Shown: positions 26,510-37,115 of the stretch, piece by piece
Position numbering within the stretch: the first letter of the stretch is position 1
Layout of the letters: every line of letters begins with the position of its first letter
Notes under the pieces: model-generated
What the model saw: only the letters and a program-made list of their open reading frames with translations
Told to the model about the DNA's origin: nothing
Database searches by the model: none
Assembly (NCBI GenBank): GCA_947491025.1
Contig: CANLIC010000003.1
Span: 143,257-207,256 of the forward strand
From: Myxococcales bacterium
GTDB taxonomy: Bacteria > Myxococcota_A > UBA9042
DNA: 64,000 nt
Direction of reading: 5' to 3'
Position numbers and translations under genes: made by a program

Positions 26510-29500
26510 CTACTTGCAGGCAGAGGACTGCCAGGACTTGCCGCTCTTGGCGCCCGCGCAGATCTCGCATCCCTTGTCCGGATTGACGGTCCCGTCGGAG
26601 TAGCACTTGCCGCCGATGCTGCAGGCATTGCTGGTAATTCGAACGGTGCGTAGGCGGTGGTTGGCGGTGTCGCTCACGATGAGGTCGCCATTGGCCAACG
26701 CGAGGACGCCGAGGGGCGAGTTGAAGAGCGCCACCGAATTGTTCCCATCCTTGTAGCCAGCGCCGCTGCCCGCCGCGGTGGTCACGATGCCGCTCTCGAT
26801 CTGGCGGAGGCGGTGGTTGCCGAGCTCGACCACCCAGACGCGGCCGCTGCCGTCGACATCAATGCCCCACGGCCGGTTGAAGCGGGCATCGGTGGCGGCG
26901 CCATCGCCAAAGCCTGCGGTGAGCCCGGCGAAGGTGGTGACCGTGCCGTCGGGCAGCACGCGCCGGACCCGGTGGCCATCCCACTCGGTGACGTAGAGCG
27001 TGCCGGCGCCATCGACTGCGATGCCGATGGGGTACTGGAACTGCGCCACCGCGCCCTTGCCATCCTTGTAGCCATAGCTCGAGCCGGCGAGCGTCGTCAC
27101 CGTGCCGTCGGCCGCGATCGCGCGCACGCGGCTGTTCGCAAAATCCGCCACGTAGACCGTGTCCGCAGCGCCCACCGCCAATCCGATCGGCTGATTGAGG
27201 CCTGCTGCGCCGCCCTTGCCGTCCCCAGCACCAGGCGTGCTGCTGCCCGCGAGGGTCGTCACGACGCCATCGGTCGCCACGACGCGCACCCGGTGGTTGA
27301 AGCGGTCGGCCACGACCACTGCGCCTGAGGACAACACGCCGACGTCGCTTGGCGTGTTGAACCAGGCCTTGGCTCCGGCCGCGTCGACGAAGCCGGCGGT
27401 GCCCGACCCGGCGATGGTGGTGACCTTGCCATCGGAGTCGACTTGCCTCACGCGGTGGTTGGTCTGGTCCGCCACCCAAAGGGTGCCGGTCACATCCAGG
27501 GCGATGCCGATGGGCGCGTTGAAGCGGGCGTTGACGCCGGCAGCGTCGGTCCAGCCAGCCGTAGAGCCGGCCAGGGTGCCGACGATGGTGGTGCCAGCCT
27601 CCGGCTTGCAGGCCGCGTTCACGCAGATTTCGCCGATGGTGCAGACGTTGCCGTCGTCGCAGGGCAGGCTGTTGGGCGCGTGCTGGCAGGCATTGTTGAC
27701 GCAAGCATCCGTCGTGCACGGGTTCTTGTCGTCGCAGTGGCTCGCGAGATCGCACCAGCCCTTGCAGCCGATGATCTTGGTGAACGTGCACGCGCTCGTG
27801 CCGGTGTCGCAGGCGTCGGTGGTGCAGTCGTCCTGGTCGTCGCAACCCACCGGTGTACCGGCGCAAGAGCCCGATTTGCAGGCGTCTTTCTCGACGCACA
27901 GCTTGCCGTCATCACAAGAGGCCCCGTCTGCGAGCGCCGAGAAGTTGCCGCTGTCCTTATCGCCTAGGCACGCCTGGCAGCTCGAGCCTGCCTTGGTCCA
28001 GCCGTGGCTCCAGCAAGCGCCGTTGATCTTGCAAGGCGTGGCCGTGGCTTGGGCCGAGCGGATTCGGTGGTTGCTGGCGTCGACAATGTAGACCAGACCG
28101 CTGGGGAGGCTGGCCAAGCTGCGCGGCGTATACAAGTGCGCTGACAGTCCCTCGCCGTTGACGTAGCCGGCGACGCCGCCGCCCGCCCAGTCCAGGACAT
28201 TGGCGTTGGAATCGACGCGGCGCACCCGCTGGTTGTCGGAGTCCGCCACCAGCAGCTCGCCGGTCGGCAGCCACAGCACATCCCAGGGCCTGTTGAAGCG
28301 CGCCTTCTGGCCTTGGCCGGCGAGGTACCCGACGCCGCCATCGCCCGCGATGGTGACGACCTGACCCGTCGCGCTCACCTTGCGCAGCCGGTTGCCACCA
28401 TGCTCGACGAAGTAGACGGTGCCGTCCGGACCCACGTCGAGGCCGATGGGGCCGTTGAGCACCGCTGAGGCGCCTTGGCCGTCGGTGTGGCCGGCTGAGC
28501 CGTTGCCAGCTACGGTTGAGACCAGCGAATTAACGAGATCCAGCTTACGGATCCTGTGGTTGCTGTAGTCGGCGACGTAGACTACGCCGCCTTGGGAGAA
28601 CGCGACGCCGTACGGATTGGCGAAGCGCGCTTGCTGCGCCGGCCCGTCGAGGAAGCCAGCCGTGCCGCCCGCAGCGGTGCTGACGCTGGTGCCGTCGACG
28701 AGACGCACGCGCTGGTTGCCGAGGTCCGCGACGATGACCCGATCGCTCGAGTCGGCGTCGACGTCGGCTGGCTGGTTGAAGCGCGCGCTCTGCGTGTCGC
28801 CGTCAATGAGGCCCGCCACCGAGCCGGTCCAGGTCGAGACGATGCCGTCCGCGCTGATGAGGCGCAGCCGATGGTTGCCGCGATCCGCGATGACCTGGAC
28901 GCCCGAGCTGAGGACGGTGACGCCGCCTGGGCCGTTGAAGCGTGCCTGATTGGCCGCGCCGTCGGTCTCGCCTTGTCCGATGCCGGCTTGTAGTTCCACC
29001 CAAACCGCCGCGCCGGCCTGGCACTTGGCGCCCTTGCAGGCATCGCCCATCGTGCAGCTGTCCCCGTCGTTGCAGGGCAGGCTGTTGCCGACCCACACGC
29101 ACTTGTTCTTGGCGCAAGTATCGGTCGTGCAGGGGTTCTTGTCGTCGCACTGCGGGTCCGTCTCGCAGTATTCGCCGCAGCCGACGATGACCTCGAACAG
29201 GCAGCCACCGGTCTTGGCGTCGCAGCTGTCCTTGGTGCAGCTGATCTTGTCGTCGCAGGCCTTCGCTGCGCCCGCGACGCACTTGCCGCTCGCGCAGGCG
29301 TCTTGCTGGGTGCAGGGTGCGCCGTCTTCGCAAACAGCGTTGTCAGCCAGCGTCGTCCACGCCTTGGCGTTGGCCGCGAAGTTGCAAGCCTGGCAGATCG
29401 CTGCGGGGTTGCGCAGGCCGTCGCCGATGCAGACGCCGCCAATGTTGCAGGTCGTCCCGCTCTCTTTGAGCCGGCGAATTCGATGGTTGGCCCAGTCCGC

Positions 29501-32500
29501 GACCAGCACAGTCCCGTCGGCAGAGACCTCGAAGCGCCAGGGCTGGTTGAGGCGCGCAACGGTCGTCGCCTCACCGTCTAGGATGCCGCCAACCGTGCCG
29601 GCGAAGGTGCTGACCGAGCCCGCAGTCGAGATGGCGCGCAGCCGGTGGTTGTAGCGGTCAGCGACCAGGACGCGGCCACTGCTGTCGACGCCGATGCCCC
29701 ATGGGTAGTAGAACCGGGCATTTTGTGCGGCGCCATCGACCAGACCCGCGATGCCGCTGCCGGCGAGGGTCGTCACCTCGCCATCGGCGCTGACACGCCG
29801 GATGCGGTGGTTCTCGTAGTCAGCGACCAGCACGCCCCCACCTGCCAGGGTCGCGACGTCGATTGGGTAACGGAATTGGGCTGCGGCGCCCTTGCCGTCG
29901 GCGTAACCGATGCTGCTGCCGGCGAGCGTGGTGACGGTACCGTCCGCTGCGACGCGACGAATGCGGTTGTTGCTGAAGTCGGCGACATAGGCGCCGCCGC
30001 CGGGGATGAGCGACGCGCCATAGGGGTTGTTGAAGCGAGCGACGGTCGCTGCGCCGTCAGCGTAGCCGCCGCCGATACCCGTCCACGTCGATGTGTTGCC
30101 GTCCTTGTCGATGAGACGCAGGCGGTGGTTGCTGAGATCGGTGACGACCAGGACGCCGTCCGGGCGCAGTTCGATGTCCGATGGCGCATTGAACTGTGCG
30201 GTCTCGCCTTTGGCATCGGTCATGCCTGCGACGCCGCTGCCGGCGAAGACCGCCAGCGTTCCAGCCTTGAGGTCGATGACGCGGATGCGATGCTCTTCGC
30301 CGTTGGCAACGTAGAGCCGACCATCCGCGCCCGTGACGATCGCCCGCGGACCGTTCATCAGCGCCTTGGCGAGTGGGCCGTCGAGGCTGCCCTGGCTCAC
30401 GCCAGCGATGGTCGAGACCTCTGTGCCCTTGCCAGACTTGCAGACGCCACCGGCGCAGATGTCGCCCCAGGTGCAAAGATCGCCATCGTCACAGCTCTTG
30501 GTGTTCGCGGTGTTGCCGCACTTTCCGCTGCTGCAGGCGTCGTCGGTGCATGGGTTCTTGTCGTCGCAGTCCTCGACCTTGGCGCAGTTGCCGCCGCAGC
30601 CGACGATCGGCGTGAAGATGCAGCCGCCGGAGCCGTTGTCGCACGCGTCGTTGGTGCACTTGTCGCCGTCGTCGCAGCTCTTCGCGCTGCCCTTGCAGCT
30701 GCCGTCGACACAGACCTCCTTGGCGCTGCAGACGTCGTCGTCGAGACAGGCGCTGCTGTTGGCCAGGGTCGTCCAGTCCGTCGCGCTCTGATTCGGATCG
30801 CACACCTGGCACGGGCCCTGTGGGTTGGGCAGGCCAGCCCGGACGCAGCCCTTGGAGATCGAGCACCACGCTACGCCTCCGCCCGCCCAGAGCCGCCGGA
30901 GCCGGTGATTCACCGAATCGGCGACGACGATGCCACCCGTGCTCGGCTCGACGGCGAGGCCAGCCGGGAAGTTGAAACGCGCCGCCATCGCTGCGCCGTC
31001 GAGGAAGCCGGCCGTGCCGCTGCCCGCGACGGTGCTGACCGAGCCGCCAAGGATGCGACGGATCCGGTGGTTGTTGCGGTCGCTTATCCAGATGGCGCCC
31101 GAGTCGTCGACCGCCACGCTGTAGGGCGCGTTCAGCCGTGCCGTCGCCGCGTCGCCGTCGAGCCAGCCCGCGACGCCAGAGCCGGCGACGGTGGTGACCA
31201 CATTATCGGGCGAGAGACGGCGGATGCGATGGTTGCCCATGTCGGCGATGAAGATGGATCCGTCGGCGTGAATCGCCAATCCGCGCGGCAGGTTGAAGCG
31301 TGCGGCGGCCGCTGCGCCGTCGGCGAAGCCCGCCACCGAACCCGCGAGTGTCGCCACGTTGCCGCCCGCGATGATGCGCAGTCGATTGTTGTTCTGATCG
31401 CTGACCACAAGGGCGCCGCCCTTGCGCGCCACCACATCGATCGGCGCGTTGAAGCGGGCCTTGAGCGCCTCACCTTCGACGTAACCGGCCTGGCCGTCAC
31501 CTGCGAGGCGGGTCACGACGCCGGCGTAGACCTTGCGCACGGTGTGGTTGCCGACCTCGGCAAAGTAGACCACGCCCTTGGCATCGACACCGACGCCGTA
31601 CGGCTGATTCAGAAGCGCGTTCACGCCCTTGCCATCACCGAGGCCGGGCTGGCCCGAGCCGGCAAGGGTCGTCACCTTGCCGTCGGCGGCGACGCTGCGC
31701 AGCGTGTGGGTGAGGGTATCTGCGACGACGAAGCCGCCCGCTGGAAGGGCGACGATGTCCAGCGGGCTGTTGAAGCGGGCTTTGGCGCCGGCTTCGTCGA
31801 CCAAACCGGCGGTGCCGTCACCCGACAGGTTGGCGACGGAATCTGCGGTGGAGGCCTTGCAGGCGCCATTGGCGCAGGCCTCGCCAAAGGTGCACGGCTG
31901 GCCATCGTCGCAGGTAGCGCCCGACAGTGGCGACTGGATGCACTTGCCGAGCACTTTGTCGCAGGAGTCGCTGGTGCAGCTGTTGCCGTCGTCGCAGCTT
32001 CCGGTCTTGCCCTGGCACACGATCTTGGCGTTCACGATGGCGCAGGCATCGCCCAAGGTGCACGCCGAGTCGTCGTCGCATGTCGCCTTTTCGGGCAAGG
32101 CGACGAAGGCGCAGGCGCCGGTCTTCTTGTTGCAGGCGTCGGTGGTGCATGGGTTGGTGTCGTCGCAGACCGTCTGGACGCCTGTGCAGGTGCCGCTGAC
32201 ACAGACATCTTTGGTGGTGCAGGCGTCGGTGTCGTCGCAGACCTTGGTATTGGTCGCCGAGGAGCACTTGCCGCTGACGCAGCTTTCGTCCGTGCAGGGG
32301 TTTTTGTCGTCGCAGTCGCTGGCGTTGACGCAGTAGCCGCCGCATCCAGCGATCGGCTTGGCATTGCAGGTGCCATCGCCGGGGTTGCAGCTGTCCTTGG
32401 TGCAGTCATCGCCGTCGTCGCACTTCTTTGCGATGCCCGCGCACTTGCCGCCTGCGCAGCCGTCGCTGGCGGTACAGGCGTCGCCGTCGTCGCAGGCGCC

Positions 32501-35500
32501 GTTGTTGGCGACCTGGACGCAGCCCGCCACGGCGTCGCAGCTATCGTCGGTGCACTTGTTGCTGTCGTCGCAATTCTTCTTGGCGCCGACGCACTTGCCG
32601 TCGGCGCAGGCGTCCTTCTCCGTGCAGGCGGAGCCATCGTCGCAGGCGCCGGTCAGGACCTTGTATCCGCACTTGCCGGCGTTGGCGTCGCAGGCGTCGG
32701 CCGTGCACGGGTTGCTGTCGTTGCAGTCCTTGTCGGTGGCGCAGTTGCCGCCGCAGCCCAGAATCGGGCTGTACGCGCAAGCGCCGGTCTTGGCGTCACA
32801 AGCGTCTTTGGTGCACTGCTCGCCGTCGTCGCAGACTTTTTTCGCACCGGCGACGCAGACCTTGGCGCTGCAGGCATCGCCCGCGGTGCAGGCATCGCCG
32901 TCAGCGTCGCACGGCTTGACGTTGGCCGTCTGGACGCAGCCGGCCTTGGGGTCACAGGCATCGTCGGTGCAGGGGTTGCCGTCATTGCAGTCCAGTCCGG
33001 TGCCCGCGGTGCACTTGCCACCCAGGCAGACGTCGGTGCTGGTGCAGACGGTGCCGTCGGCATCGCAGGGCTTGCCAGCCATCGCCTCGCCCTGGTTCTT
33101 GCAGGCGCCGGTCTGGGTGTCGCAGCTATCGATGGTGCAAAGCTCGCCGTCGTCGCAGCTCTTCTTCTTGCCGACGGTACAGACCTTGTCGATGCATGCA
33201 TCGCCGACGGTGCAAGCGTCGCCGTCGGCGTCGCACGGGCCGACCTGGGAGAGGTGCTGGCAGCCTTTGGCCTGGTCGCAGCTGTCCTGTGTACAGGGGT
33301 TGCTATCGTCGCACCCGACCTGGGTGCCAGCCACGCAGGCTCCCTCTTTGCACGCGTCGCCGGCGGTGCAGACCGAGCCGTCGGCATCGCAGGACTTGCC
33401 GTCGCTGACGGCCGCCACAGCGCACTTGGCGGTCTTGGGATCGCAGAGATTCTGGGCACAGGTGCTGTCGCCGCCGCTGTTGCAGGTGACCACCGTTGCC
33501 GGGTTCAGCTTGCAGAGCCAAGCGCTCGACGACTTGTCGCAGTAGAGCTTGCCGAGGCATGCGTTGGTCGGGTTCTGCGCGGCACAGTCCTCGTCGCTCT
33601 TGCAGGCGCAGATCGTCGTTCCGCCTTGGCAAGCGCCGGCCTTGCAGCTGTCGCCGCTGGTGCAGCTGTTGCCATCGTCACAGGGGCCTTCATGCGGCGC
33701 CTGGACGCAGCCGGTCTTGGGGTTGCAGCTGTCTTTGGTGCAGAGGTTGTCGTCATCGCAGTCGCTGGCGACTTTGGCGCTGCCCTTGCACTTGCCGCCG
33801 GCGCAGAGGTCGAAGTCGGTGCAGGCGTTGGCGTCGTCGCAGGGCGCTTTGTTGGCCTCGTAGCCACAGCCCGTCTTGGCGTCGCAGCTGTCCGTGGTGC
33901 ATGGGTTGCTGTCGTCGCAGGGCAGGGCGGCGCCGGTGCAGGCGCCGTCCTTGCACGCGTCGTCCTTGGTGCAGAGCGAACCGTCGTCGCATGGGCCCTG
34001 CACCGACGTCGCGGCGCATTTGCCGGTGGCGACGTCGCAGCTGTCCGTGGTGCACGGGTTGCCGTCGTTGCAGGTTGTCGCGACGCCGCCCTGGCACGCG
34101 CCCTTGACGCAGGTGTCGCCCTGCGTGCAGCCGTTGCCGTCTTCGCAGGCGCCGCTCACCGCGCTCGAGCTGCACCCGGCCTGCGCATCGCAGACATCAT
34201 TGGTGCAGGGGTTCTTGTCGTCGCAGTCGACGGCTTTGGCCTTGCAGTCGCCACCTTGGCAGGCGTCGCCGCTGGTACAGGCGCTGCCGTCGCTGCAGGT
34301 CGCGCCCTCGGGTAGGCCGACCGACGCGCATTGTCCGGTCTTGGCGTCGCAGCTGTCGATCGTGCAGGGCTTGCCGTCATTGCAGGTCTTGACGACGCCG
34401 CCCTGGCAGACCCCGTCCTTGCAGGTGTCTTCGCTGCAGGGGTTGCCGTCGGCTTCGCAGGGACCGCTTGAAGTCGTGTTGGCGCAGGCGCCGCTCGTGC
34501 AGGCGTCGATGGTGCATGGCTTGCCGTCATCGCAGCCGGCGCCACCCTCGTCGGTCTGGCCGTCGCAGTCGTCGTCTTTTCCGTTGCACGTTTCTGCGGC
34601 CGGCTCTGCCGCCGAACAGGCAGAGAAGGCATCGGCACCACAGGTGCGGGAGCCCTTGCAGGTGCCATGGCTGTTCGACTTGGCGCATGAGCTGCTGATG
34701 TTCTTCTCGATGGCGAGCGGCGGGCAGGTGCACGTGGCGCCCTGCGCGGGCTGACAGAAGCTGCCCGATGCGCCGCCCAAGGTCGTCCCGGCGGCGCAAG
34801 CGTAGCCGGCTGGGCAGTCGCCGTCGGCGGCGCAGGTCCGGCCACAGACCTGACCCATGGCGCCGGTCTGCAGGCAGACGCCCTGCTCCATCCCGACGGC
34901 CTTGCAGATTTCGTCACTCGAGCAGGGGACGCACAGCGCCGCGGCTTTGGCGAGGCAATACGACTTGCCGCCAGCGCTCGGAATGGCGAGGCAGTGCCAG
35001 TCCGCCTCGCACTCGTCGGACGCAGCGCACGCCTGCAGGCAGCGTTGACCGGCGCGCGCCCAGAGTTCGGTGCAGAGGCCACTACCGCACTCGCCATTGC
35101 CCTTGCACTCGCACCCCGGCCCGCCCGGACAGGCGCCGCCGGCGTCGCTGGTCCCATCGGGGGTCTCTGTGGTGTCCGTGATCACGCTATCGCCGCCGCC
35201 ACCGGCGTCGACCGTGACGCCGTCGGTGCCGCCGATGCCGCCGCCGTCGCCGCCGCCGACCTCCTCCCCGGAGTCTCCAATGCCCTGCACGGCGCTGTCT
35301 TCAGCCGAGCAAGCGAACGCGAACGCCACGAGCGCCGCGGCGACCATTGCGCTTCGCCTACGCGTCGGCGCCGCACTGACACGCCGATGGCTGGGGCTGG
35401 TGTGACTGCCGAACACGCCGCGCTCTCGGGTGGAGCTAGCGCCTACGGCCTCGGTCGTTGACTCCGGCGTAAGGTCACCCGCAATCTCCATGCCCTTCGC

Positions 35501-35536
35501 GGTAGAACGCCACTCCACTCGGTCCGTCGCTCGCAT
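26510..35536 (-). CDS. Giant lipoprotein with four NHL propellers and Cys-rich modules (3008 aa)
   Basis: Start at 35536 with GGGAGGG upstream. After an unusually long, positively charged n-region comes a hydrophobic segment and lipobox (AFAC, Cys76). A Cys-rich region with one MopE-like C-N-G-x-D-D-D-C follows, then C-D-D-G-type repeats to about residue 1225. From there a module repeats four times: a block of six NHL repeats (A-R-F-N-x-P and V-A-D-x-x-N-H-R-(I/L)-R signatures; 24 in all), a connector with C-x-I-(G/N)-G-x-C and C-x-x-C, and (after the first three) more C-D-D-G repeats. Block edges are near 31860-30870, 30430-29450, 29010-28050 and 27600-26650. Six NHL repeats per block fit one six-bladed propeller each. 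NHL propellers bind protein, RNA or ligands; outside the cell, ligand or carbohydrate binding is likely. Function unknown. Confidence 0.88.
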   Translation of the reverse strand: MRATDRVEWRSTAKGMEIAGDLTPESTTEAVGASSTRERGVFGSHTSPSHRRVSAAPTRRRSAMVAAALVAFAFACSAEDSAVQGIGDSGEEVGGGDGGGIGGTDGVTVDAGGGGDSVITDTTETPDGTSDAGGACPGGPGCECKGNGECGSGLCTELWARAGQRCLQACAASDECEADWHCLAIPSAGGKSYCLAKAAALCVPCSSDEICKAVGMEQGVCLQTGAMGQVCGRTCAADGDCPAGYACAAGTTLGGASGSFCQPAQGATCTCPPLAIEKNISSSCAKSNSHGTCKGSRTCGADAFSACSAAEPAAETCNGKDDDCDGQTDEGGAGCDDGKPCTIDACTSGACANTTSSGPCEADGNPCSEDTCKDGVCQGGVVKTCNDGKPCTIDSCDAKTGQCASVGLPEGATCSDGSACTSGDACQGGDCKAKAVDCDDKNPCTNDVCDAQAGCSSSAVSGACEDGNGCTQGDTCVKGACQGGVATTCNDGNPCTTDSCDVATGKCAATSVQGPCDDGSLCTKDDACKDGACTGAALPCDDSNPCTTDSCDAKTGCGYEANKAPCDDANACTDFDLCAGGKCKGSAKVASDCDDDNLCTKDSCNPKTGCVQAPHEGPCDDGNSCTSGDSCKAGACQGGTTICACKSDEDCAAQNPTNACLGKLYCDKSSSAWLCKLNPATVVTCNSGGDSTCAQNLCDPKTAKCAVAAVSDGKSCDADGSVCTAGDACKEGACVAGTQVGCDDSNPCTQDSCDQAKGCQHLSQVGPCDADGDACTVGDACIDKVCTVGKKKSCDDGELCTIDSCDTQTGACKNQGEAMAGKPCDADGTVCTSTDVCLGGKCTAGTGLDCNDGNPCTDDACDPKAGCVQTANVKPCDADGDACTAGDACSAKVCVAGAKKVCDDGEQCTKDACDAKTGACAYSPILGCGGNCATDKDCNDSNPCTADACDANAGKCGYKVLTGACDDGSACTEKDACADGKCVGAKKNCDDSNKCTDDSCDAVAGCVQVANNGACDDGDACTASDGCAGGKCAGIAKKCDDGDDCTKDSCNPGDGTCNAKPIAGCGGYCVNASDCDDKNPCTDESCVSGKCSSATNTKVCDDTDACTTKDVCVSGTCTGVQTVCDDTNPCTTDACNKKTGACAFVALPEKATCDDDSACTLGDACAIVNAKIVCQGKTGSCDDGNSCTSDSCDKVLGKCIQSPLSGATCDDGQPCTFGEACANGACKASTADSVANLSGDGTAGLVDEAGAKARFNSPLDIVALPAGGFVVADTLTHTLRSVAADGKVTTLAGSGQPGLGDGKGVNALLNQPYGVGVDAKGVVYFAEVGNHTVRKVYAGVVTRLAGDGQAGYVEGEALKARFNAPIDVVARKGGALVVSDQNNNRLRIIAGGNVATLAGSVAGFADGAAAAARFNLPRGLAIHADGSIFIADMGNHRIRRLSPDNVVTTVAGSGVAGWLDGDAATARLNAPYSVAVDDSGAIWISDRNNHRIRRILGGSVSTVAGSGTAGFLDGAAMAARFNFPAGLAVEPSTGGIVVADSVNHRLRRLWAGGGVAWCSISKGCVRAGLPNPQGPCQVCDPNQSATDWTTLANSSACLDDDVCSAKEVCVDGSCKGSAKSCDDGDKCTNDACDNGSGGCIFTPIVGCGGNCAKVEDCDDKNPCTDDACSSGKCGNTANTKSCDDGDLCTWGDICAGGVCKSGKGTEVSTIAGVSQGSLDGPLAKALMNGPRAIVTGADGRLYVANGEEHRIRVIDLKAGTLAVFAGSGVAGMTDAKGETAQFNAPSDIELRPDGVLVVTDLSNHRLRLIDKDGNTSTWTGIGGGYADGAATVARFNNPYGASLIPGGGAYVADFSNNRIRRVAADGTVTTLAGSSIGYADGKGAAAQFRYPIDVATLAGGGVLVADYENHRIRRVSADGEVTTLAGSGIAGLVDGAAQNARFYYPWGIGVDSSGRVLVADRYNHRLRAISTAGSVSTFAGTVGGILDGEATTVARLNQPWRFEVSADGTVLVADWANHRIRRLKESGTTCNIGGVCIGDGLRNPAAICQACNFAANAKAWTTLADNAVCEDGAPCTQQDACASGKCVAGAAKACDDKISCTKDSCDAKTGGCLFEVIVGCGEYCETDPQCDDKNPCTTDTCAKNKCVWVGNSLPCNDGDSCTMGDACKGAKCQAGAAVWVELQAGIGQGETDGAANQARFNGPGGVTVLSSGVQVIADRGNHRLRLISADGIVSTWTGSVAGLIDGDTQSARFNQPADVDADSSDRVIVADLGNQRVRLVDGTSVSTAAGGTAGFLDGPAQQARFANPYGVAFSQGGVVYVADYSNHRIRKLDLVNSLVSTVAGNGSAGHTDGQGASAVLNGPIGLDVGPDGTVYFVEHGGNRLRKVSATGQVVTIAGDGGVGYLAGQGQKARFNRPWDVLWLPTGELLVADSDNQRVRRVDSNANVLDWAGGGVAGYVNGEGLSAHLYTPRSLASLPSGLVYIVDASNHRIRSAQATATPCKINGACWSHGWTKAGSSCQACLGDKDSGNFSALADGASCDDGKLCVEKDACKSGSCAGTPVGCDDQDDCTTDACDTGTSACTFTKIIGCKGWCDLASHCDDKNPCTTDACVNNACQHAPNSLPCDDGNVCTIGEICVNAACKPEAGTTIVGTLAGSTAGWTDAAGVNARFNAPIGIALDVTGTLWVADQTNHRVRQVDSDGKVTTIAGSGTAGFVDAAGAKAWFNTPSDVGVLSSGAVVVADRFNHRVRVVATDGVVTTLAGSSTPGAGDGKGGAAGLNQPIGLAVGAADTVYVADFANSRVRAIAADGTVTTLAGSSYGYKDGKGAVAQFQYPIGIAVDGAGTLYVTEWDGHRVRRVLPDGTVTTFAGLTAGFGDGAATDARFNRPWGIDVDGSGRVWVVELGNHRLRQIESGIVTTAAGSGAGYKDGNNSVALFNSPLGVLALANGDLIVSDTANHRLRTVRITSNACSIGGKCYSDGTVNPDKGCEICAGAKSGKSWQSSACK

Positions 35537-35793
35537 CGTCGCCCTCCCAGGCTCTTGCCAACCCAAGGCCGGCAGTCTAGCCACTGCCGGGCGGCTTGGG
35601 AATGGTCATCGCGGGCGCGCATGACACAGCCCGACGCACGTCGCCGCGGTCTATCGCTGCATCCAACTGCTTCTAACAACTCCGGGTTTGGTCGACCCAA
35701 GCGTACAGCCAGCGGTCGCCCTTCCCGTTCAACCGCCGCTGGGTTACGCTGCGAGCGGCGCCCTGCGTCGCGTCTCCAGCCCGGAGCACCAGT

Positions 35794-37056
35794 TTGAGCA
35801 ACGACTTTCGCCACCATAGCCGCCCGACCAATCCAGGCATGCCCGACGCCGACGGCGGTAGCGGTACCCGCATCCCAACCATGACCCTGCTCCGCGGCGG
35901 CCTGCCGGGCCGGATGTTTCGCATCGGCCGCGATGGCATCACGCTGGGACGGCAGCCCGACTGCGACATCCAGCTCGACGAGGGAGGCGTCTCGCGGCAG
36001 CACGCGCGCATCGGCCTCCGCACCGGCGACGCCGTCGACATTTACGACCTCCACAGCACCAACGGGACCTTCGTCAATGGCCGCAGGATTGAACAGCACC
36101 GCCTGCGCGACGGTGACAAGGTTCAACTCGGCTCGCTGGTGGTGTTCCGCTTCAACTACCAGGACGCGCTCGACGAGGCTTTTCAGCGTCAACAGTTCGA
36201 CTCGATCACCCGAGACTCGCTGACGGGTTGCCATAACCGGATGTATTTTGGCGAGTCGCTGCGCCGCGAGCTGGCCTGGGTGCAGCGGCGGCGCGGCGCT
36301 GTCGCGGTGGCCCTCATCGACCTCGATCACTTCAAGCGGATCAATGACGAGCACGGCCATGCCGTCGGCGACGTCGTCCTGCACGCCGTGGCGCAAGCGC
36401 TCTATGGCGGGCTCCGCACCTACGACGTCTTGGCCCGATACGGCGGAGAAGAGTTTGCGGTCCTCCTGCGCGACGCCGGGGCCTTGGACGCGCGCATCGT
36501 CGGCGAGCGCTTGCGCGTGGCGGTCGAGAACCTGCACATCCAGCATGAGCAGCGCGTGATCGTGCCGACCGCGAGCATCGGACTCGCGCTCGCCGACGAG
36601 GTCGGCGCCGATCCGGTCGCGATCATGCGCTTGGCCGATCAACGCCTCTACGCCGCCAAGGCCGCAGGTCGCAACCTATTGTTCTGGGGGCAGCCGGCAG
36701 ATGAAGGCACCTTGGTCCACACCGAGCCCGTCGACGGCTACGCGGCACGTCAAGCCATCTCGCACCATCGGCATCAAGCGACGATGGCCGAGGAGCTTGG
36801 CGATGACGCCCCAGACGGGCCACCGCCCTCCCTGTCACCGGCGGACATCGCGGCGCGTGCCGAAGAGCGCCTCGTCATAGGCCGCGCTGCGACCCTGATC
36901 GACGGCGAGCTCGGTTCGCACGAGCTCGAGGCACTTGAGTTGGAAGCGCTGGAACCCGTCTCGCCCGACCCGGTGTCGTTCGCCGAGGCTGGCGGTGTTG
37001 CAGGTCCTGACGAGGCGGCGCCGGTCGCTGAGAGAACCCTGCGACGATCGGGCTGA
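35794..37056 (+). CDS. FHA-domain diguanylate cyclase (GGDEF)
   Basis: A 420-aa cytoplasmic signalling protein. Residues about 40-115 are an FHA domain (ITLGRQPDCDIQL, GVSRQHARI, LHSTNGTFVNGR), which binds phosphothreonine peptides. Residues about 130-300 are a GGDEF domain with an intact active site GGEEF (217-221), metal/substrate motif LIDLDHFKRINDEHGH, and an RxxD inhibitory site (RTYD) five residues before GGEEF. It should make cyclic-di-GMP from two GTP under kinase-dependent control and product inhibition. The last 110 residues are acidic and low-complexity. The start is a TTG with GGAG 7-8 bases upstream; ATG codons at 35839 and 35881 are alternatives. Confidence 0.92.
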   Translation: MSNDFRHHSRPTNPGMPDADGGSGTRIPTMTLLRGGLPGRMFRIGRDGITLGRQPDCDIQLDEGGVSRQHARIGLRTGDAVDIYDLHSTNGTFVNGRRIEQHRLRDGDKVQLGSLVVFRFNYQDALDEAFQRQQFDSITRDSLTGCHNRMYFGESLRRELAWVQRRRGAVAVALIDLDHFKRINDEHGHAVGDVVLHAVAQALYGGLRTYDVLARYGGEEFAVLLRDAGALDARIVGERLRVAVENLHIQHEQRVIVPTASIGLALADEVGADPVAIMRLADQRLYAAKAAGRNLLFWGQPADEGTLVHTEPVDGYAARQAISHHRHQATMAEELGDDAPDGPPPSLSPADIAARAEERLVIGRAATLIDGELGSHELEALELEALEPVSPDPVSFAEAGGVAGPDEAAPVAERTLRRSG

Positions 37057-37115
37057 ATACGCTGCCGAGTTGGTCGCGATCCTTCGCGGCGCCAGGGTCC
37101 AAGGAGGGGGGCGTG

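Noticed and set aside
29645..34315. 1556-codon plus-strand frame
   Set aside because: Antisense shadow of the NHL/Cys-rich lipoprotein, with the same Ala/Val/Gly low-complexity character.
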